Source: Pseudomonas sihuiensis (GTDB lineage: Bacteria > Pseudomonadota > Gammaproteobacteria > Pseudomonadales > Pseudomonadaceae). From it: DNA of 64,000 nucleotides. A program made the translations under genes and the position numbers. The DNA is taken from positions 3,224,001-3,288,000 of the forward strand of contig NZ_LT629797.1 of assembly GCF_900106015.1 (NCBI RefSeq), given 5' to 3'. Shown piece after piece: positions 25,186 to 34,611 of this stretch. The notes below the pieces were generated by a model. It worked only from the letters and a program-made list of their open reading frames with translations, was not told the origin of the DNA and made no database searches. Numbering within the stretch: position 1 is the first letter of the stretch; the number at the start of each line of letters is the position of its first letter.

Positions 25186-25920
25186 TCAGTCGAAGGGATA
25201 GGGTTGCTGCCAGCGCTCGAAGATTGGCCGCAGCTCACCACTGGCGATCAGCTGCGTCATACGCTGATCGAAGAGCTTGGCCAGGGTATGGCCGCGTGGC
25301 GTATCAGCAAAGCCGAGATAGAGCGGCAATTGCGTCAGATTCGTCACCCGGTATTGCTGCGGCTTGGCGGCCCGGCCCATTATGTAGTCGACCTCAGGAC
25401 GGGCATCGATATAGAAATCCGCGTGGCCCAGCTCGAGCATGCCGAGGATACCGTCGCGCCGCTGTACTTCCCGGTAGTCGCGCACATTCGGCAGATATTC
25501 CTCGTAACCGTAGCCTCGCCCCCAGACCAGCCGGTACTTGCCCAGGCTGTCGAGGGTCGGCACCGGTTTGTCCTTGAGGCCAAGTGCGACGATCTGATCA
25601 CGGTCATAGTGGTGCTTGGGGTAGAACACCGGCCCCTCGACCTCGTCACGATAGGAACCGACACAGGCATCGGCTTCGCCACGCTGCATCAACCCGACAG
25701 AACGGGTGTATGGCACGCTGTGAATATCCAGACGGACGCCTGCCGGCTCGAACACCTCGCGCATGAGGTCCCAGCCCAGACCGGTACCATCGGCTTCGGT
25801 ATAGGCTTCCCAGATCTCACTGGCCAGACGTATTTCACCTGGCAGCTCGCTCTGAGCCTGAGCACCAGACAAGGCAGAGAGTATCAGCAGCATCCCCAGC
25901 CAGACTTGCCTCATGCGCAT
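25186..25920 (-). CDS. Periplasmic solute-binding protein, family 3
   Basis: A 244-aa bacterial extracellular solute-binding protein (SBP_bac_3) with a signal peptide (WLGMLLILSALSGAQAQ). Blocks such as GLGWDLMREVFEPAGVRLDI, YTRSVGLMQRGEADACVGSY and the C-terminal ELRPIFERW are typical. No ABC permease or ATPase lies nearby, so it is an orphan binding protein or sensor-like member. The start is ATG 25920, five bases after AAGGAG; an in-frame GTG at 25926 overlaps that site. The ligand is not evident. Confidence 0.85.
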   Translation of the reverse strand: MRMRQVWLGMLLILSALSGAQAQSELPGEIRLASEIWEAYTEADGTGLGWDLMREVFEPAGVRLDIHSVPYTRSVGLMQRGEADACVGSYRDEVEGPVFYPKHHYDRDQIVALGLKDKPVPTLDSLGKYRLVWGRGYGYEEYLPNVRDYREVQRRDGILGMLELGHADFYIDARPEVDYIMGRAAKPQQYRVTNLTQLPLYLGFADTPRGHTLAKLFDQRMTQLIASGELRPIFERWQQPYPFD

Positions 25921-25929
25921 GTCCACTCC

Positions 25930-26457
25930 TTAGAAACCTAGCCCGGCTCCATAGTTGGCCCAGCCCCAGACCAATCCCTGCATCGCCAACCAGGCAAAGA
26001 CCCCGGCGATGACATCATCGAGCATGATGCCGACGCCACCATGTACGTGGCGGTCGATCCAGCGAATCGGCCAAGGTTTGACGATGTCGAACAGGCGAAA
26101 CATGAGAAAGCCTAGCAGCAACCAGACCCACCCCTCGGGTACCAGCCACAGGGTAATCCACATGCCGACCATTTCGTCCCAGACGATGCCTTCGTGATCG
26201 TGCACGCGCAGATCATCGGCGACCTTGCCGCACAGCCAGAAGCCGAACAGCATGGTCACCCCGAGCATCAGCCAGTAGCCCCAGTCCGGCAACATCTGCC
26301 ACAGCGGCACGAAGGGCAGCGCCACCAGCGAGCCCCAGGTGCCGGGCGCCTTGGGCAGGGTGCCGGAGCCGAAGCCGAAGGCGATGAAGTGCCAGGGATT
26401 GCGCCACACCGAGGGCGGTACGTATTCGGCGGGAACCTGGTTGGGGTGATCGGTCAC
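25930..26457 (-). CDS. pgpA: Phosphatidylglycerophosphatase A
   Basis: A 175-aa inner-membrane phosphatase that turns phosphatidylglycerophosphate into phosphatidylglycerol. Recognised are FGFGSGTLPKAPGTWGSL near the N-terminus, VHDHEGIVWDEMVGMW in the middle and LDDVIAGVFAW at the end, with several membrane helices. It follows thiL by 15 bp, and the nusB-thiL-pgpA order is classical. Confidence 0.95.
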   Translation of the reverse strand: MTDHPNQVPAEYVPPSVWRNPWHFIAFGFGSGTLPKAPGTWGSLVALPFVPLWQMLPDWGYWLMLGVTMLFGFWLCGKVADDLRVHDHEGIVWDEMVGMWITLWLVPEGWVWLLLGFLMFRLFDIVKPWPIRWIDRHVHGGVGIMLDDVIAGVFAWLAMQGLVWGWANYGAGLGF

Positions 26458-26472
26458 GCGTACTCCGTCCTG

Positions 26473-27426
26473 TCAGAAATGTTGGTAACCGCCACGCGGC
26501 GGCTCGATGGGCTGGCCGGCGGCGTCCAGCAACTCTACCCCAGTACCGGCCTGCACACGGCCAATCACCCGTATTTCGGGCCAATCGGCCTGCAGATCGG
26601 CGAGCAGGGCTGGCGGTAGGGTAAAGGCCAGTCGGTAGTCGTCGCCACCACCGAGCGCGCAGAGCCGTGCCTGCTGCTCGCCGGCGAAGGCGCGCAGCGC
26701 TGCAGACAGCGGCACTTGCTCCAGTTCGATCTTAAGGGCGACCTGTGAAGCCTTGGCGATATGCCCGCAGTCGGCCAACAGGCCGTCGGAAATATCCAGC
26801 GCGGCCGTGGCGCGGCCACGCAGCGCTTGCCCCAAAGCCAATTGCGGTTGCGGCGACCAGTAGCGCGCCAGCAATGCTTCGCTGATGTCCGCCGCCGCCT
26901 CGCGCTGCCCCAGCACCAGCGGCAGCGCGCCCGCGGCATCGCCCAGCTCGCCGCCGACGCAGAGCAGATCACCCACCTGCGCGCCGCTACGCAGCAGCGC
27001 CTGCCCGCTCGGCACTCGGCCGAACACGGTGAGCGTCAGGCTCAGCGGACCACGCGTGGTGTCGCCACCGACCAGCGCCAATGAACAGTTCTGCGCCATC
27101 GTTTGCAGGCCACGAGCGAACTCGGCCAGCCAGGCTTCATTGGCGCTCGGCAGGGTCAGGGCGAGGGTAAAGGCCAGCGGCGTAGCGCCCATGGCGGCCA
27201 GATCACTGGCGGAAACAGCCAGCGCACGCTGACCGAGAAGAAAGGCATCGCAGGATTCAGGGAAATGCACCCCGGCGACCAAGGTGTCGGTGGAAACCGC
27301 CAGCTGTTCACCGGCGGGCAACGCCAGCAGCGCGCAGTCATCACCAATACCGAGAACCACACCGTCGCCGCCCTGAGCGCAACGGGCGGCGGCGAAATAG
27401 CGACGGATCAGCTCGAACTCATTCAC
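26473..27426 (-). CDS. thiL: Thiamine-monophosphate kinase
   Basis: A 317-aa kinase of the PurM/ThiL fold that converts thiamine monophosphate to the diphosphate cofactor. Marks are GIGDDCALL near the start, [42 protein letters not shown] and [11 protein letters not shown]. It overlaps nusB by four bases. The product feeds Dxs and other ThDP enzymes. Confidence 0.95.
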   Translation of the reverse strand: MNEFELIRRYFAAARCAQGGDGVVLGIGDDCALLALPAGEQLAVSTDTLVAGVHFPESCDAFLLGQRALAVSASDLAAMGATPLAFTLALTLPSANEAWLAEFARGLQTMAQNCSLALVGGDTTRGPLSLTLTVFGRVPSGQALLRSGAQVGDLLCVGGELGDAAGALPLVLGQREAAADISEALLARYWSPQPQLALGQALRGRATAALDISDGLLADCGHIAKASQVALKIELEQVPLSAALRAFAGEQQARLCALGGGDDYRLAFTLPPALLADLQADWPEIRVIGRVQAGTGVELLDAAGQPIEPPRGGYQHF

Positions 27427-27902
27427 CGCTTGTTGGCGTTGACTTCGGCGGCACGCAGCTTGGGCGCGAGCTTGTCGAGAATGCCGTTGACGAACTTGTG
27501 TCCGTCGGTGGCACCGAACACCTTGGCCAGCTCGATACCTTCGTTGATCACCACCTTGTAGGGGACGTCGACGCGGTTCTTCAGCTCGTAGGTGGACAGG
27601 CGCAGGATGGCCAGCTCGACCGGATCGATCTCTTCCAGCGGGCGATCGAGCAGGGGCGTGAAGGTCTCGTCCAGCTCGGTCTTCTGCCGCGGCACGCCGT
27701 GCAGGATCTCGTGGAAGTAGGCACCATCGACCTTGCTGAAATCGTTGTCGACGCGAAACTGCGCTTCGATCTCGTTCAGCGGCTGCCCGGCGATATGCCA
27801 GGAGTACAGGGCCTGCATGGCCAGGGTACGGGCTTCGCGGCGCGCGAGGATCTTGCCGCTGGGGCCCTTCTTGGCCGGCTGGCCGTTACCGGAGTTGCTC
27901 AC
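27423..27902 (-). CDS. nusB: Transcription antitermination factor NusB
   Basis: A 159-aa all-helical RNA-binding protein that works with NusE (S10) at boxA of rRNA operons. The typical start [15 protein letters not shown] follows a basic N-terminal extension. Also present is the ending [28 protein letters not shown]. It overlaps ribH and thiL by four bases each. Confidence 0.95.
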   Translation of the reverse strand: MSNSGNGQPAKKGPSGKILARREARTLAMQALYSWHIAGQPLNEIEAQFRVDNDFSKVDGAYFHEILHGVPRQKTELDETFTPLLDRPLEEIDPVELAILRLSTYELKNRVDVPYKVVINEGIELAKVFGATDGHKFVNGILDKLAPKLRAAEVNANKR

Positions 27903-28375
27903 TTGGCCTCCAACTGCGCCAGCAGGCTGACCATTTCCAGGGCAGACAGCGCAGCTTCGGCACCCTTGTTACCTGCCTTGGTGCCGGAACGTTCGATGGC
28001 TTGCTCGATGGAGTCGACAGTCAGCACGCCGAAGGCGACCGGTACGCCATATTCCATGGAGACCTGGGCCAGGCCCTTGGTGCACTCGCCTGCCACGTAT
28101 TCGAAGTGCGGGGTGCCGCCACGGATGACCGCGCCCAGGGCGATGATCGCCGCGTACTCGCCACGCTGAGCAACCTTCTGGGTAACCAGCGGAATCTCGA
28201 AAGCACCCGGCGCACGGATGATGGTGATGTCGCTCTCGCTCACGCCGTGGCGAACCAGGGCGTCGATAGCGCCGCTGACCAGGCTCTCGACGACGAAACT
28301 GTTGAAACGGCCTACCACCAGGGCGTATTTGCCCTTCGGGGCGATGAAGGTACCTTCGATGGTCTTCAGGGTCAT
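27899..28375 (-). CDS. ribH: 6,7-dimethyl-8-ribityllumazine synthase
   Basis: A 158-aa lumazine synthase, the penultimate step of riboflavin synthesis, joining the aminopyrimidine and dihydroxybutanone phosphate. Recognised are [46 protein letters not shown] and [17 protein letters not shown]. The ATG at 28375 gives [20 protein letters not shown]. It starts the ribH-nusB-thiL-pgpA cluster (ribE in P. aeruginosa naming). Confidence 0.95.
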   Translation of the reverse strand: MTLKTIEGTFIAPKGKYALVVGRFNSFVVESLVSGAIDALVRHGVSESDITIIRAPGAFEIPLVTQKVAQRGEYAAIIALGAVIRGGTPHFEYVAGECTKGLAQVSMEYGVPVAFGVLTVDSIEQAIERSGTKAGNKGAEAALSALEMVSLLAQLEAK

Positions 28376-28442
28376 GACGGGTCTCACATGGGTTAAAGAG
28401 CCGGAGCACTGAGCGCTCCGAAAATAAAATTCGTTTGTCAGC

Positions 28443-28501
28443 GTAGCCCGGATGCAATCCGGGGCCAGTGTGCCGATCTTCCCGGATTTCATCCGGGCTA
28501 C
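28443..28501. repeat. REP palindrome, GTAGCCCGGATGCAATCCGGG family
   Basis: Third copy of the family at 1026 and 4370: GTAGCCCGGATGCAATCCGG with its complement ending at 28501. It lies between ribB and ribH. Confidence 0.88.
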
Positions 28502-28510
28502 GTGCTTTAG

Positions 28511-28613
28511 CTCCCCTCTCCCGCTTGCGGGAGAGGGGTCGGGGGAGAGGGTTAGGCGTTGGCCATAACACCCTCTCCCGCCCTCCGGGCACCCTCTCCC
28601 GGAGGGAGAGGGT
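28511..28613. repeat. CCCTCTCCCG-rich inverted repeat array
   Basis: Successive palindromic pieces: CTCCCCTCTCCCGCTTGCGG/GAGAGGGG, then GGGGGAGAGGGTTAGG, CCCTCTCCCGCCCTCCGGGC and CCCTCTCCCGGAGGGAGAGG. It separates ribB from ribH together with the REP unit beside it. A related sequence type occurs widely in pseudomonads and other proteobacteria. Confidence 0.75.
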
Positions 28614-28642
28614 CATCAGATGCGGCTCTGTCGAGCCGCTTC

Positions 28643-29722
28643 TTATTTAGAAGGCAGGTATTCTACAACCTCGAGGTCGAAGCCGGATATCGCGTTGAAC
28701 TTCATCGGCGAGCTCATCAGGCGCATCTTGCGTACGCCGAGGTCGCGCAGAATCTGCGAGCCGGCACCCACGGTGCTGTAGGTCGCAGGGTTGGCCGGCT
28801 GCTGGCGGCTGATCAGCGCCAGCAGCTCCGGCCCGGTCAGCGGGTTGCCCAGCAGCAGCACCACGCCGCTGCCGGCCTTGGCCACTTCCGCCATGGCAGC
28901 GCGCATGCTCCAGCGCCCCGGCTGGTTGACCATGAACAGGTCGCGCAGCGGGTCCATGTTGTGCACGCGCACCAGGGTCGGCTCTTCGGCGCAGATGGTG
29001 CCCAGGGTCAGCGCCATGTGCGCGGTGTCCTCGACGCCGTCACGGTAGGTGACCAGATTGAACTGACCCAGCTCAGTGTCCAGCGGCTGCTCGCTAATGC
29101 GCTCGACGGTACGCTCGTGGATCAGGCGGTAGTGGATCAGGTCGGCGATGGTGCCGATCTTCAGGCCGTGCTCTTCGGCGAACTTCTCCAGCTCCGGGCG
29201 ACGCGCCATGGTGCCGTCGTCGTTCATGATCTCGCAGATCACCCCGCTCGGTTCGAAACCGCCCATGCGCGCCAGGTCGCAGGCCGCTTCGGTGTGACCA
29301 GCACGCGCCAATACGCCGCCGGGCTGAGCCATCAACGGGAAAATATGGCCCGGACTGACGATGTCCTCGGCCACGGCGTTGCGTGCCACGGCAGCCTGTA
29401 CGGTGCGCGCGCGGTCGGCGGCGGAGATGCCGGTGGTCACGCCCTCGGCCGCCTCGATGGAGACGGTGAACTTGGTGCCGAAGCCGGAGCCGTTGCGCGG
29501 CGCCATCAGCGGCAGCTTGAGCAGTTCGCAGCGCTCACGGGTCATCGGCATGCAGATCAGGCCACGGGCGAAGCGGGCCATGAAGTTGATGTGCTCGGCG
29601 GTGACGCATTCGGAGGCGATGATGATGTCGCCTTCGTTCTCACGGTCCTCGTCATCCATGAGGATGACCATCTTGCCGGCGCGGATGTCTTCGATCAGTT
29701 CTTCAGCGGTGTTGAGCGCCAT
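28643..29722 (-). CDS. ribB: 3,4-dihydroxy-2-butanone 4-phosphate synthase with degenerate GTP cyclohydrolase II domain
   Basis: A 359-aa protein. Residues ~1-200 are DHBP synthase (DDEDRENEGD at 23-32, RAGHTEAACDLARMGG), which makes the four-carbon unit of lumazine from ribulose 5-phosphate. Residues ~205-359 resemble GTP cyclohydrolase II, but where the catalytic enzyme has SECLTGD...RCDCG this one reads VHNMDPLRDLF, so the three zinc cysteines are gone. GTP opening must come from the separate ribA at 23650-24270. The ATG follows the ribC stop by 12 bp. Confidence 0.94.
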   Translation of the reverse strand: MALNTAEELIEDIRAGKMVILMDDEDRENEGDIIIASECVTAEHINFMARFARGLICMPMTRERCELLKLPLMAPRNGSGFGTKFTVSIEAAEGVTTGISAADRARTVQAAVARNAVAEDIVSPGHIFPLMAQPGGVLARAGHTEAACDLARMGGFEPSGVICEIMNDDGTMARRPELEKFAEEHGLKIGTIADLIHYRLIHERTVERISEQPLDTELGQFNLVTYRDGVEDTAHMALTLGTICAEEPTLVRVHNMDPLRDLFMVNQPGRWSMRAAMAEVAKAGSGVVLLLGNPLTGPELLALISRQQPANPATYSTVGAGSQILRDLGVRKMRLMSSPMKFNAISGFDLEVVEYLPSK

Positions 29723-29734
29723 CGGGGCGTCTCC

Positions 29735-30397
29735 TCAATTCTTCAGGTAGCCGTGTTCGGCGAGAAAGCTTTCGGTCAGGCCCGAGGCCTTGGGTTCGGC
29801 GGCCTTGTCGCCGAGCAGCAGGCGCTCCAGGTAACGCGCCAGCAGGTCGACCTCGAGGTTGACCTTACGCCCGGCCTGGTAGTCGACCATGATGGTCTCG
29901 GCCAGGGTGTGCGGCACGATGGTCAGCTCGAACTCGGCGCCATCGACCGCGTTGACGGTCAGGCTGGTGCCGTCGACGGTGATCGAGCCCTTGTGTGCGA
30001 TGTACCTGGCCAACTCACGCGGGGCGCGCACCTTGAACTGCACGGCGCGGGCGTTATCGGCGCGCGAGACGATCTCGCCAACGCCGTCGACGTGGCCACT
30101 GACCAGGTGCCCGCCGAGGCGACTGGTGGGCGTCAGGGCCTTTTCCAGGTTCACCGCGCTGCCGGGCTTGAGATCGACGAAGGCGGTGCGCGCCAGCGTC
30201 TCGCGGCTGACGTCGGCCCAGAAGCCGTCGCCAGGCAGTTCCACAGCGGTCAGGCACACGCCGTTGACGGCGATGCTATCGCCGAGTTTGACGTCACCCA
30301 GATCGAGCTTGCCGGTGGCCACGTAGACGCGCACGTCGCCGCCCTTGGGCGTCATGGCGCGGATACTGCCGATGGCTTCGATTATGCCGGTGAACAT
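29735..30397 (-). CDS. ribC: Riboflavin synthase alpha chain
   Basis: A 220-aa riboflavin synthase with two lumazine-binding repeats: MFTGIIEAIGSI...VNGVCLTAVE and SGHVDGVGEIV...VDGTSLTVNAVD. It dismutates two lumazines to riboflavin. GGAGG lies five bases before the ATG. An FMN riboswitch lies ~135 bp upstream and a possible 28-codon leader overlaps its start. (Also called ribE in other naming schemes.). Confidence 0.96.
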   Translation of the reverse strand: MFTGIIEAIGSIRAMTPKGGDVRVYVATGKLDLGDVKLGDSIAVNGVCLTAVELPGDGFWADVSRETLARTAFVDLKPGSAVNLEKALTPTSRLGGHLVSGHVDGVGEIVSRADNARAVQFKVRAPRELARYIAHKGSITVDGTSLTVNAVDGAEFELTIVPHTLAETIMVDYQAGRKVNLEVDLLARYLERLLLGDKAAEPKASGLTESFLAEHGYLKN

Positions 30398-30438
30398 ACG
30401 CCCTCCGGTTTCACGTTGAAGGTATTGCTGAACAGCAT
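30352..30438 (-). CDS. Possible 28-codon leader ORF overlapping ribC start
   Basis: ATG at 30438 with AGGAG eight bases upstream, starting MLFSNTFNVKPEGV, running out of frame into ribC and stopping at 30352. The AGG of its ribosome site lies in a hairpin (30448-30468). If translated it could couple ribC translation to the riboswitch. Length and composition give no independent support; it may be only a chance frame. Confidence 0.35.
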
Positions 30439-30447
30439 GGACGAACT

Positions 30448-30468
30448 CCTGTTTTGGTCAAAAACAGG
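30448..30468 (-). promoter_or_regulatory. Hairpin hiding a ribosome site downstream of the FMN aptamer
   Basis: Minus strand CCTGTTTT-TGACC-AAAACAGG, an eight-pair stem whose 3' arm contains the AGG of AGGAG at 30450-30446. It is placed between the FMN aptamer and ribC, as expected for a translational expression platform. Confidence 0.55.
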
Positions 30469-30529
30469 GCAATGCCGATCGATAGGGATTTCGCGGACAC
30501 GCACGAGGCGCCCGTGGAGGGAATCCCGC

Positions 30530-30674
30530 TCTCTCTTTATCCGGACTATACCGTCGGCCCCGGAATCGCACCGGGTCTGCTGGACCTCGCCAGGCAGAAG
30601 CCATGGCGAGCGCTCGCGGGCTAGGTTCTACGAACCATTACCGCCGGTGGGGAATTTCGCCCCGCCCTGAGAAC
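30530..30674 (-). promoter_or_regulatory. FMN riboswitch (RFN element)
   Basis: On the minus strand the conserved order is clear: GGGGCGAAATTCCCCACCGG, CGGTAAT, AGCCCGCGAGCG, GGTCCAGCAGACCCGGTGCG, ATTCCGGGGCCGACGGTATA and GTCCGGAT. It lies upstream of ribC. FMN binding should reduce ribC-ribB expression. Confidence 0.96.
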
Positions 30675-30736
30675 GTTGCGGCCATATGAATGGCCGCGGG
30701 GCGTTTTACCATATTTATCGCTGTGGCGCATGGCTT

Positions 30737-30841
30737 GTAGGGTGCGCTGCGCGCAGCAGGGTCAACCGCCGATCGGCCAGGCCCGCTCGAGTGGTTGCCA
30801 CCAGACAAGGGGGACTCAGAGAGAACTGCGACGCACCCTAC
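30737..30841. repeat. REP-like unit ending at the ribD stop codon
   Basis: GTAGGGTGCGCTGCGCGCAG at the left and GCGACGCACCCTACC at the right are complementary at their outer ends (GTAGGGTGCG/CGCACCCTAC). The right end overlaps the ribD stop. A further short hairpin (GCGGCCAT/ATGGCCGC, 30676-30695) lies between it and the riboswitch. Confidence 0.65.
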
Positions 30842-31953
30842 CTGGCCTTGGGCACCGCGGTGATCTGCCAGTCGTCGCCCACGGCGCGGATATCGACAAT
30901 CTGCAACTCCGGCGCCTCGGCCATACGGTTGAGCGGCAGCTCGAACAACGGCCGAGCACTGGAACCCAGCAGCTTGGGCGCAACGAAGATGCGGTACTCG
31001 TCCACCAACCCGGCGCGGGCGAAGGCGCCGGCCAGACGCGGCCCGGCCTCTACCAGCACCTCGTTGACGCCACGGCCGGCCAGCTCCAGCAGCAACTTGC
31101 GCAAATCGACGTGACCATTGCTGCCCGGTACGGCAAGCAGTTCGTGGCCGTCGGCCAGATAGCGGTCGCGCGCGGCAGCGGCCGCACAGGTGGCCACCAG
31201 AGCCGGGCCGACTTGGAAGAAGGATTTGCTCAGCGGTACCCGCAGCCGGCCATCAACCAGCACCCGCAGCGGCGGCCGCGAGGCGGCCATGAAGGTGGCT
31301 TCGACACCCAATCCCAGCTCGTCAGGACGCACGGTCAGCCGGGCGTCGTCGGCCAGCACGGTGTCGGCGCCGCTGAGCACCACGCTGGACTGCGCACGCA
31401 AACGCTGCACCTCGGCACGCGCCGCCGGGCCGGTGATCCACTGGCTTTCGCCACTGGCCATGGCCGTGCGGCCATCGAGACTCATCGCCGATTTGACCCG
31501 CACCAACGGCAGCCCGCTCTCCATGCGCTTGATGAAACCGGCATTGAGCGCTCGCGCCTCGGCCTCCAGCACGCCGGACAGTACTTCGATACCGGCATTG
31601 GCCAGGCGCAACAGGCCGCGCCCGGCGACCTGCGGGTTGGGGTCCTGCATCGCCGCGACCACCCGGCCGACGCCGGCGGCGACCAGCGCATCGGCGCAGG
31701 GCGGCGTACGCCCGTGGTGGCTGCAGGGTTCCAGAGTCACGTAGGCGGTGGCACCACGCGCCTTGTCGCCGGCCTGACGCAGGGCGTGCACCTCGGCGTG
31801 CGGTTCGCCGGCACGGGCATGCCAGCCCTCGCCGACGATCTCGCCATCACGCACGATGACGCAGCCGACACGCGGGTTTGGATGGGTGGAATAAAGACCT
31901 TTGCGCGCCAGCCGCAGGGCGCGCGCCATGAACAGGTGATCGCGCTCGCTCAT
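30838..31953 (-). CDS. ribD: Bifunctional diaminohydroxyphosphoribosylaminopyrimidine deaminase / 5-amino-6-(5-phosphoribosylamino)uracil reductase
   Basis: A 371-aa two-domain enzyme for steps two and three of riboflavin synthesis. The N-terminal deaminase carries the zinc motifs HAE (PHAEVHAL) and [15 protein letters not shown]. The C-terminal reductase, from about residue 145, includes [12 protein letters not shown] and the NADPH-binding [12 protein letters not shown]. It overlaps nrdR by four bases (ATGA). Confidence 0.96.
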   Translation of the reverse strand: MSERDHLFMARALRLARKGLYSTHPNPRVGCVIVRDGEIVGEGWHARAGEPHAEVHALRQAGDKARGATAYVTLEPCSHHGRTPPCADALVAAGVGRVVAAMQDPNPQVAGRGLLRLANAGIEVLSGVLEAEARALNAGFIKRMESGLPLVRVKSAMSLDGRTAMASGESQWITGPAARAEVQRLRAQSSVVLSGADTVLADDARLTVRPDELGLGVEATFMAASRPPLRVLVDGRLRVPLSKSFFQVGPALVATCAAAAARDRYLADGHELLAVPGSNGHVDLRKLLLELAGRGVNEVLVEAGPRLAGAFARAGLVDEYRIFVAPKLLGSSARPLFELPLNRMAEAPELQIVDIRAVGDDWQITAVPKAR

Positions 31954-32417
31954 CGGCTTTTCGACGGCTCGCGGGCCAGGCGCTCGATTTCTTCGCGGAA
32001 CTCGTTGAGATCCTGAAAACGCCGGTAGACCGAGGCGAAACGAATGTAGGCCACCTCGTCGAGCTTGCTCAGCTCGGTCATCACCAACTCACCGAGCACC
32101 AGCGATTTCACCTCGCGCTCACCGGTGGCACGCAGTTGCTGCTTGATGCGGGCGATGGCCTCTTCCAGGCGCTCGACGCTTACCGGGCGTTTTTCCAGCG
32201 CACGCTGCATGCCGGCGCGCAGCTTCTCTTCATCGAAAGGCTGACGGCTGCCGTCCTGCTTGATCAGGCGCGGCATCACCAGTTCGGCGGTTTCGAAGGT
32301 GGTGAAACGTTCGCCGCAGGCCACGCATTCGCGGCGGCGGCGCACCTGATCGCCCTCGGCGACCAGACGGGAATCGATGACTTTGGTGTCGTTGGCGGCG
32401 CAGAAGGGACAATGCAT
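31950..32417 (-). CDS. nrdR: Transcriptional repressor NrdR
   Basis: A 155-aa ATP-cone repressor of ribonucleotide reductase genes. The zinc ribbon has Cys3, Cys6, Cys31 and Cys34 (MHCPFC and [10 protein letters not shown]). The ATP-cone starts near residue 49 ([21 protein letters not shown]). The ATG at 32417 gives the invariant MHCPFC start. The nrdR-ribD pairing is typical in gammaproteobacteria. Confidence 0.96.
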   Translation of the reverse strand: MHCPFCAANDTKVIDSRLVAEGDQVRRRRECVACGERFTTFETAELVMPRLIKQDGSRQPFDEEKLRAGMQRALEKRPVSVERLEEAIARIKQQLRATGEREVKSLVLGELVMTELSKLDEVAYIRFASVYRRFQDLNEFREEIERLAREPSKSR

Positions 32418-32562
32418 GGCAGGCGCTGACTGATTGGCGGCAAAGGCATCATGGTAGCGCATAGCACGCCGTTGAAAAATGTAAGGAGCCTTGAGAAGGC
32501 CTGCTTGGCAGGCACAAGACAAATTAAGCTATGGGCAAGCACCTCCAAGAGCAGTACATGCC

Positions 32563-33003
32563 ATGAACCGATACCTGCCCCTTCTGCCACTGGCCCTGAG
32601 CAGCCTGCTTGTCGCCTGCGCCGGCGAGCCAACCACCACCGTGCCGCCCCCCATGCCGGCACCTGCACCGGCAGAACCCAACACTGCGCCGATCCAGGGC
32701 CCTGGCCTGCGTGGCGAGTTGCTTGGCGTCGCGGCAGGCGCCGATGTCGACCTGGCACTGTTGGGCGTGGATATGCGCGGCAGGCCGCGCGCGCTGCTCG
32801 GCCAGGTTCATCTGCGTGGCAACGGCGAAGCGCTGCCGTTTCGTCTGCCGCTGAACATGCAGCAGGTGCCGCAGGATCTGCGCCTGGAACTGCGTGGCCG
32901 GGTCAGTCACTCCGGGCGCCTGGTGCAACGCTTGCCGGCACGCACCATCGTCGAGCTGCGCGATCAGGACCTTGGCGCCCTGCAACTGGTGCCGGCGCCA
33001 TGA
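32563..33003 (+). CDS. YbaY-like lipoprotein
   Basis: A 146-aa lipoprotein. The signal peptide ends in the lipobox LVAC with Cys19. A proline-rich linker follows ([16 protein letters not shown]), then a beta-sandwich domain of the YbaY type (residues ~50-146: [20 protein letters not shown]...[20 protein letters not shown]). Residue 20 after the Cys is Ala, which favours outer-membrane sorting. The function is unknown. It overlaps the methyltransferase gene (ATGA). Confidence 0.8.
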   Translation: MNRYLPLLPLALSSLLVACAGEPTTTVPPPMPAPAPAEPNTAPIQGPGLRGELLGVAAGADVDLALLGVDMRGRPRALLGQVHLRGNGEALPFRLPLNMQQVPQDLRLELRGRVSHSGRLVQRLPARTIVELRDQDLGALQLVPAP

Positions 33004-33659
33004 GGCCACCCGAAGCGCTGCAGCAGGCACTGAGCGAACTGCTCGGCGATGCCCGCCTGGTGGCCGAAACGCTGCCGGGTACCGATATCGCCCTGTGGCT
33101 GATCGACGCCAGCAATATGGATCGCGCGTTCAACCCCGAGGAAACCCGGCGCATCCTCGAAGAGCCGCCCTACTGGTGCTTCTGCTGGGCCAGCGGCCTG
33201 GTGCTCGCCGGCTGGCTGGCCGAACGCCCCGAGTGGGTACGCGGCAAACGCGTGCTGGATTTCGGCGCAGGCTCCGGCGTGGCTGCCATCGCCGCAGCCA
33301 AGGCGGGTGCCGCCGACGTGGTGGCCTGCGACCTCGACCCCGTGGCGCTGGCCGCCAGCCGCGCCAATGCCGAGCTCAACGGCGTGACGCTGAACTACTC
33401 GGAAGATTTCTTCGCCGAAGCCGACCGCTACGACCTGATTCTGGTCGCCGACGTGCTTTACGATCGCGCCAACCTGCCGCTGCTCGATCATTTTCTCAGC
33501 CGCGGCCGTCAGGCGCTGGTGGCCGATTCGCGGGTCAAGGATTTCCAACATCCGCTCTACCAGCGCCTGGCGTTGCTGGATGGCTGCACCTGGCCGGACC
33601 TGGCCGAGCCGGCGGAATTCCGCGAAGTCAGCCTGTATCACGCCGCGCGCCCCTTGTAA
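33000..33659 (+). CDS. Class I SAM-dependent methyltransferase (ETF-beta lysine methyltransferase-like)
   Basis: A 219-aa Rossmann methyltransferase. Motif I is [20 protein letters not shown], motif post-[11 protein letters not shown] and motif [12 protein letters not shown]. It resembles the PrmA/METTL20 group that methylates lysines of the electron-transfer flavoprotein beta subunit; that target is inferred. The start ATG overlaps the lipoprotein stop codon. Confidence 0.8.
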   Translation: MRPPEALQQALSELLGDARLVAETLPGTDIALWLIDASNMDRAFNPEETRRILEEPPYWCFCWASGLVLAGWLAERPEWVRGKRVLDFGAGSGVAAIAAAKAGAADVVACDLDPVALAASRANAELNGVTLNYSEDFFAEADRYDLILVADVLYDRANLPLLDHFLSRGRQALVADSRVKDFQHPLYQRLALLDGCTWPDLAEPAEFREVSLYHAARPL

Positions 33660-33714
33660 CCGCGCCACGCTGCCCGCATTAATAGGCCATTGCCCTGCTT
33701 TTTCGAGACCGACC

Positions 33715-34587
33715 ATGAGCGACTCCCCCTACATCTTCGACATCTCCGGCGCCGCCAGCTTCGAGCAACTGGTGATCGAGAACTCCTTCCACAAACCGGT
33801 ACTGGTGGACTTCTGGGCCGAGTGGTGCGCGCCGTGCAAGGCGCTGATGCCGATGCTGGCGAAGATCACCGAGGAATACGCCGGTGAATTGCTGCTGGCC
33901 AAGGTCAACTGCGATATCGAGCAGGACATCGTCATGCGTTTCGGCATTCGCAGCCTGCCGACCGTGGTGCTGTTCAAGAACGGTCAGCCGGTGGACGGCT
34001 TCGCCGGCGCCCAGCCGGAAGCGGCGATCCGCGAGATGCTCAAACCCCATGTCGCCGAACCGGCTCCTGCCGCTGCCGACCCGATGGAGACCGCCCAGGC
34101 GCTGTTCGCCGAAGGACGTTTTGCCGACACCGAAGCGCTACTCAAGCAGGTGCTGACGGAAGACAACGAGAACGCGGCCGCGCTGATTCTCTACGCACGC
34201 TGCCTGGCAGAACGCGGCGAGCTGGGCGAGGCGGAAACCGTGCTCAACGCGGTCAAGGGTGATGAGCACAAGCAGGCGCTGGCCGGCGCCAAGGCACAGC
34301 TGACTTTCCTGCGCCAGGCCGTCGACCTGCCGGACGCTGCCACGCTGAAAAGCCGCCTGGCACAGAATGCCGAGGACGACGAAGCGCTGTATCAACTGGC
34401 CGTGCAACAACTGGCGCGCCAGCAGTACGAAGCGGCGCTGGACGGCCTGCTCAAGCTGTTCGTGCGCAATCGCAGCTACAGTGACGGCTTGCCACACAAG
34501 ACCCTGCTGCAAGTGTTCGATCTGCTCGGCGGCGACCACCCGCTGGTCACCACATACCGCCGCAAGCTGTATCAGGCGATCTACTGA
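33715..34587 (+). CDS. Thioredoxin-TPR protein (CnoX/YbbN-like chaperedoxin)
   Basis: A 290-aa protein: an N-terminal thioredoxin domain (residues ~5-110) with the intact active site WCAPC (Cys38, Cys41), then tetratricopeptide-like helices (~125-290). This is the architecture of CnoX/YbbN, a holdase that protects proteins from oxidation and passes them to GroEL. E. coli YbbN has lost reductase activity through an SQHC motif; here WCAPC suggests a working disulfide centre. Confidence 0.9.
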   Translation: MSDSPYIFDISGAASFEQLVIENSFHKPVLVDFWAEWCAPCKALMPMLAKITEEYAGELLLAKVNCDIEQDIVMRFGIRSLPTVVLFKNGQPVDGFAGAQPEAAIREMLKPHVAEPAPAAADPMETAQALFAEGRFADTEALLKQVLTEDNENAAALILYARCLAERGELGEAETVLNAVKGDEHKQALAGAKAQLTFLRQAVDLPDAATLKSRLAQNAEDDEALYQLAVQQLARQQYEAALDGLLKLFVRNRSYSDGLPHKTLLQVFDLLGGDHPLVTTYRRKLYQAIY

Positions 34588-34611
34588 TCCCAGCGTTGGA
34601 TCGCGCTAGCC

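Noticed and set aside
28511..28613. CRISPR array suggested by repeated CCCTCTCCCG units
   Set aside because: Units are of unequal length and palindromic, with no regular unique spacers and no cas genes.
28559..30670. A 703-codon plus-strand frame opposite ribB and ribC
   Set aside because: It runs through repeats, two recognised riboflavin genes and the FMN riboswitch; a composition artefact.
30676..30695. GCGGCCAT/ATGGCCGC hairpin as the ribD terminator
   Set aside because: On the minus strand it is followed by AACGTTCTC, not a T-run, and it lies next to the FMN aptamer.
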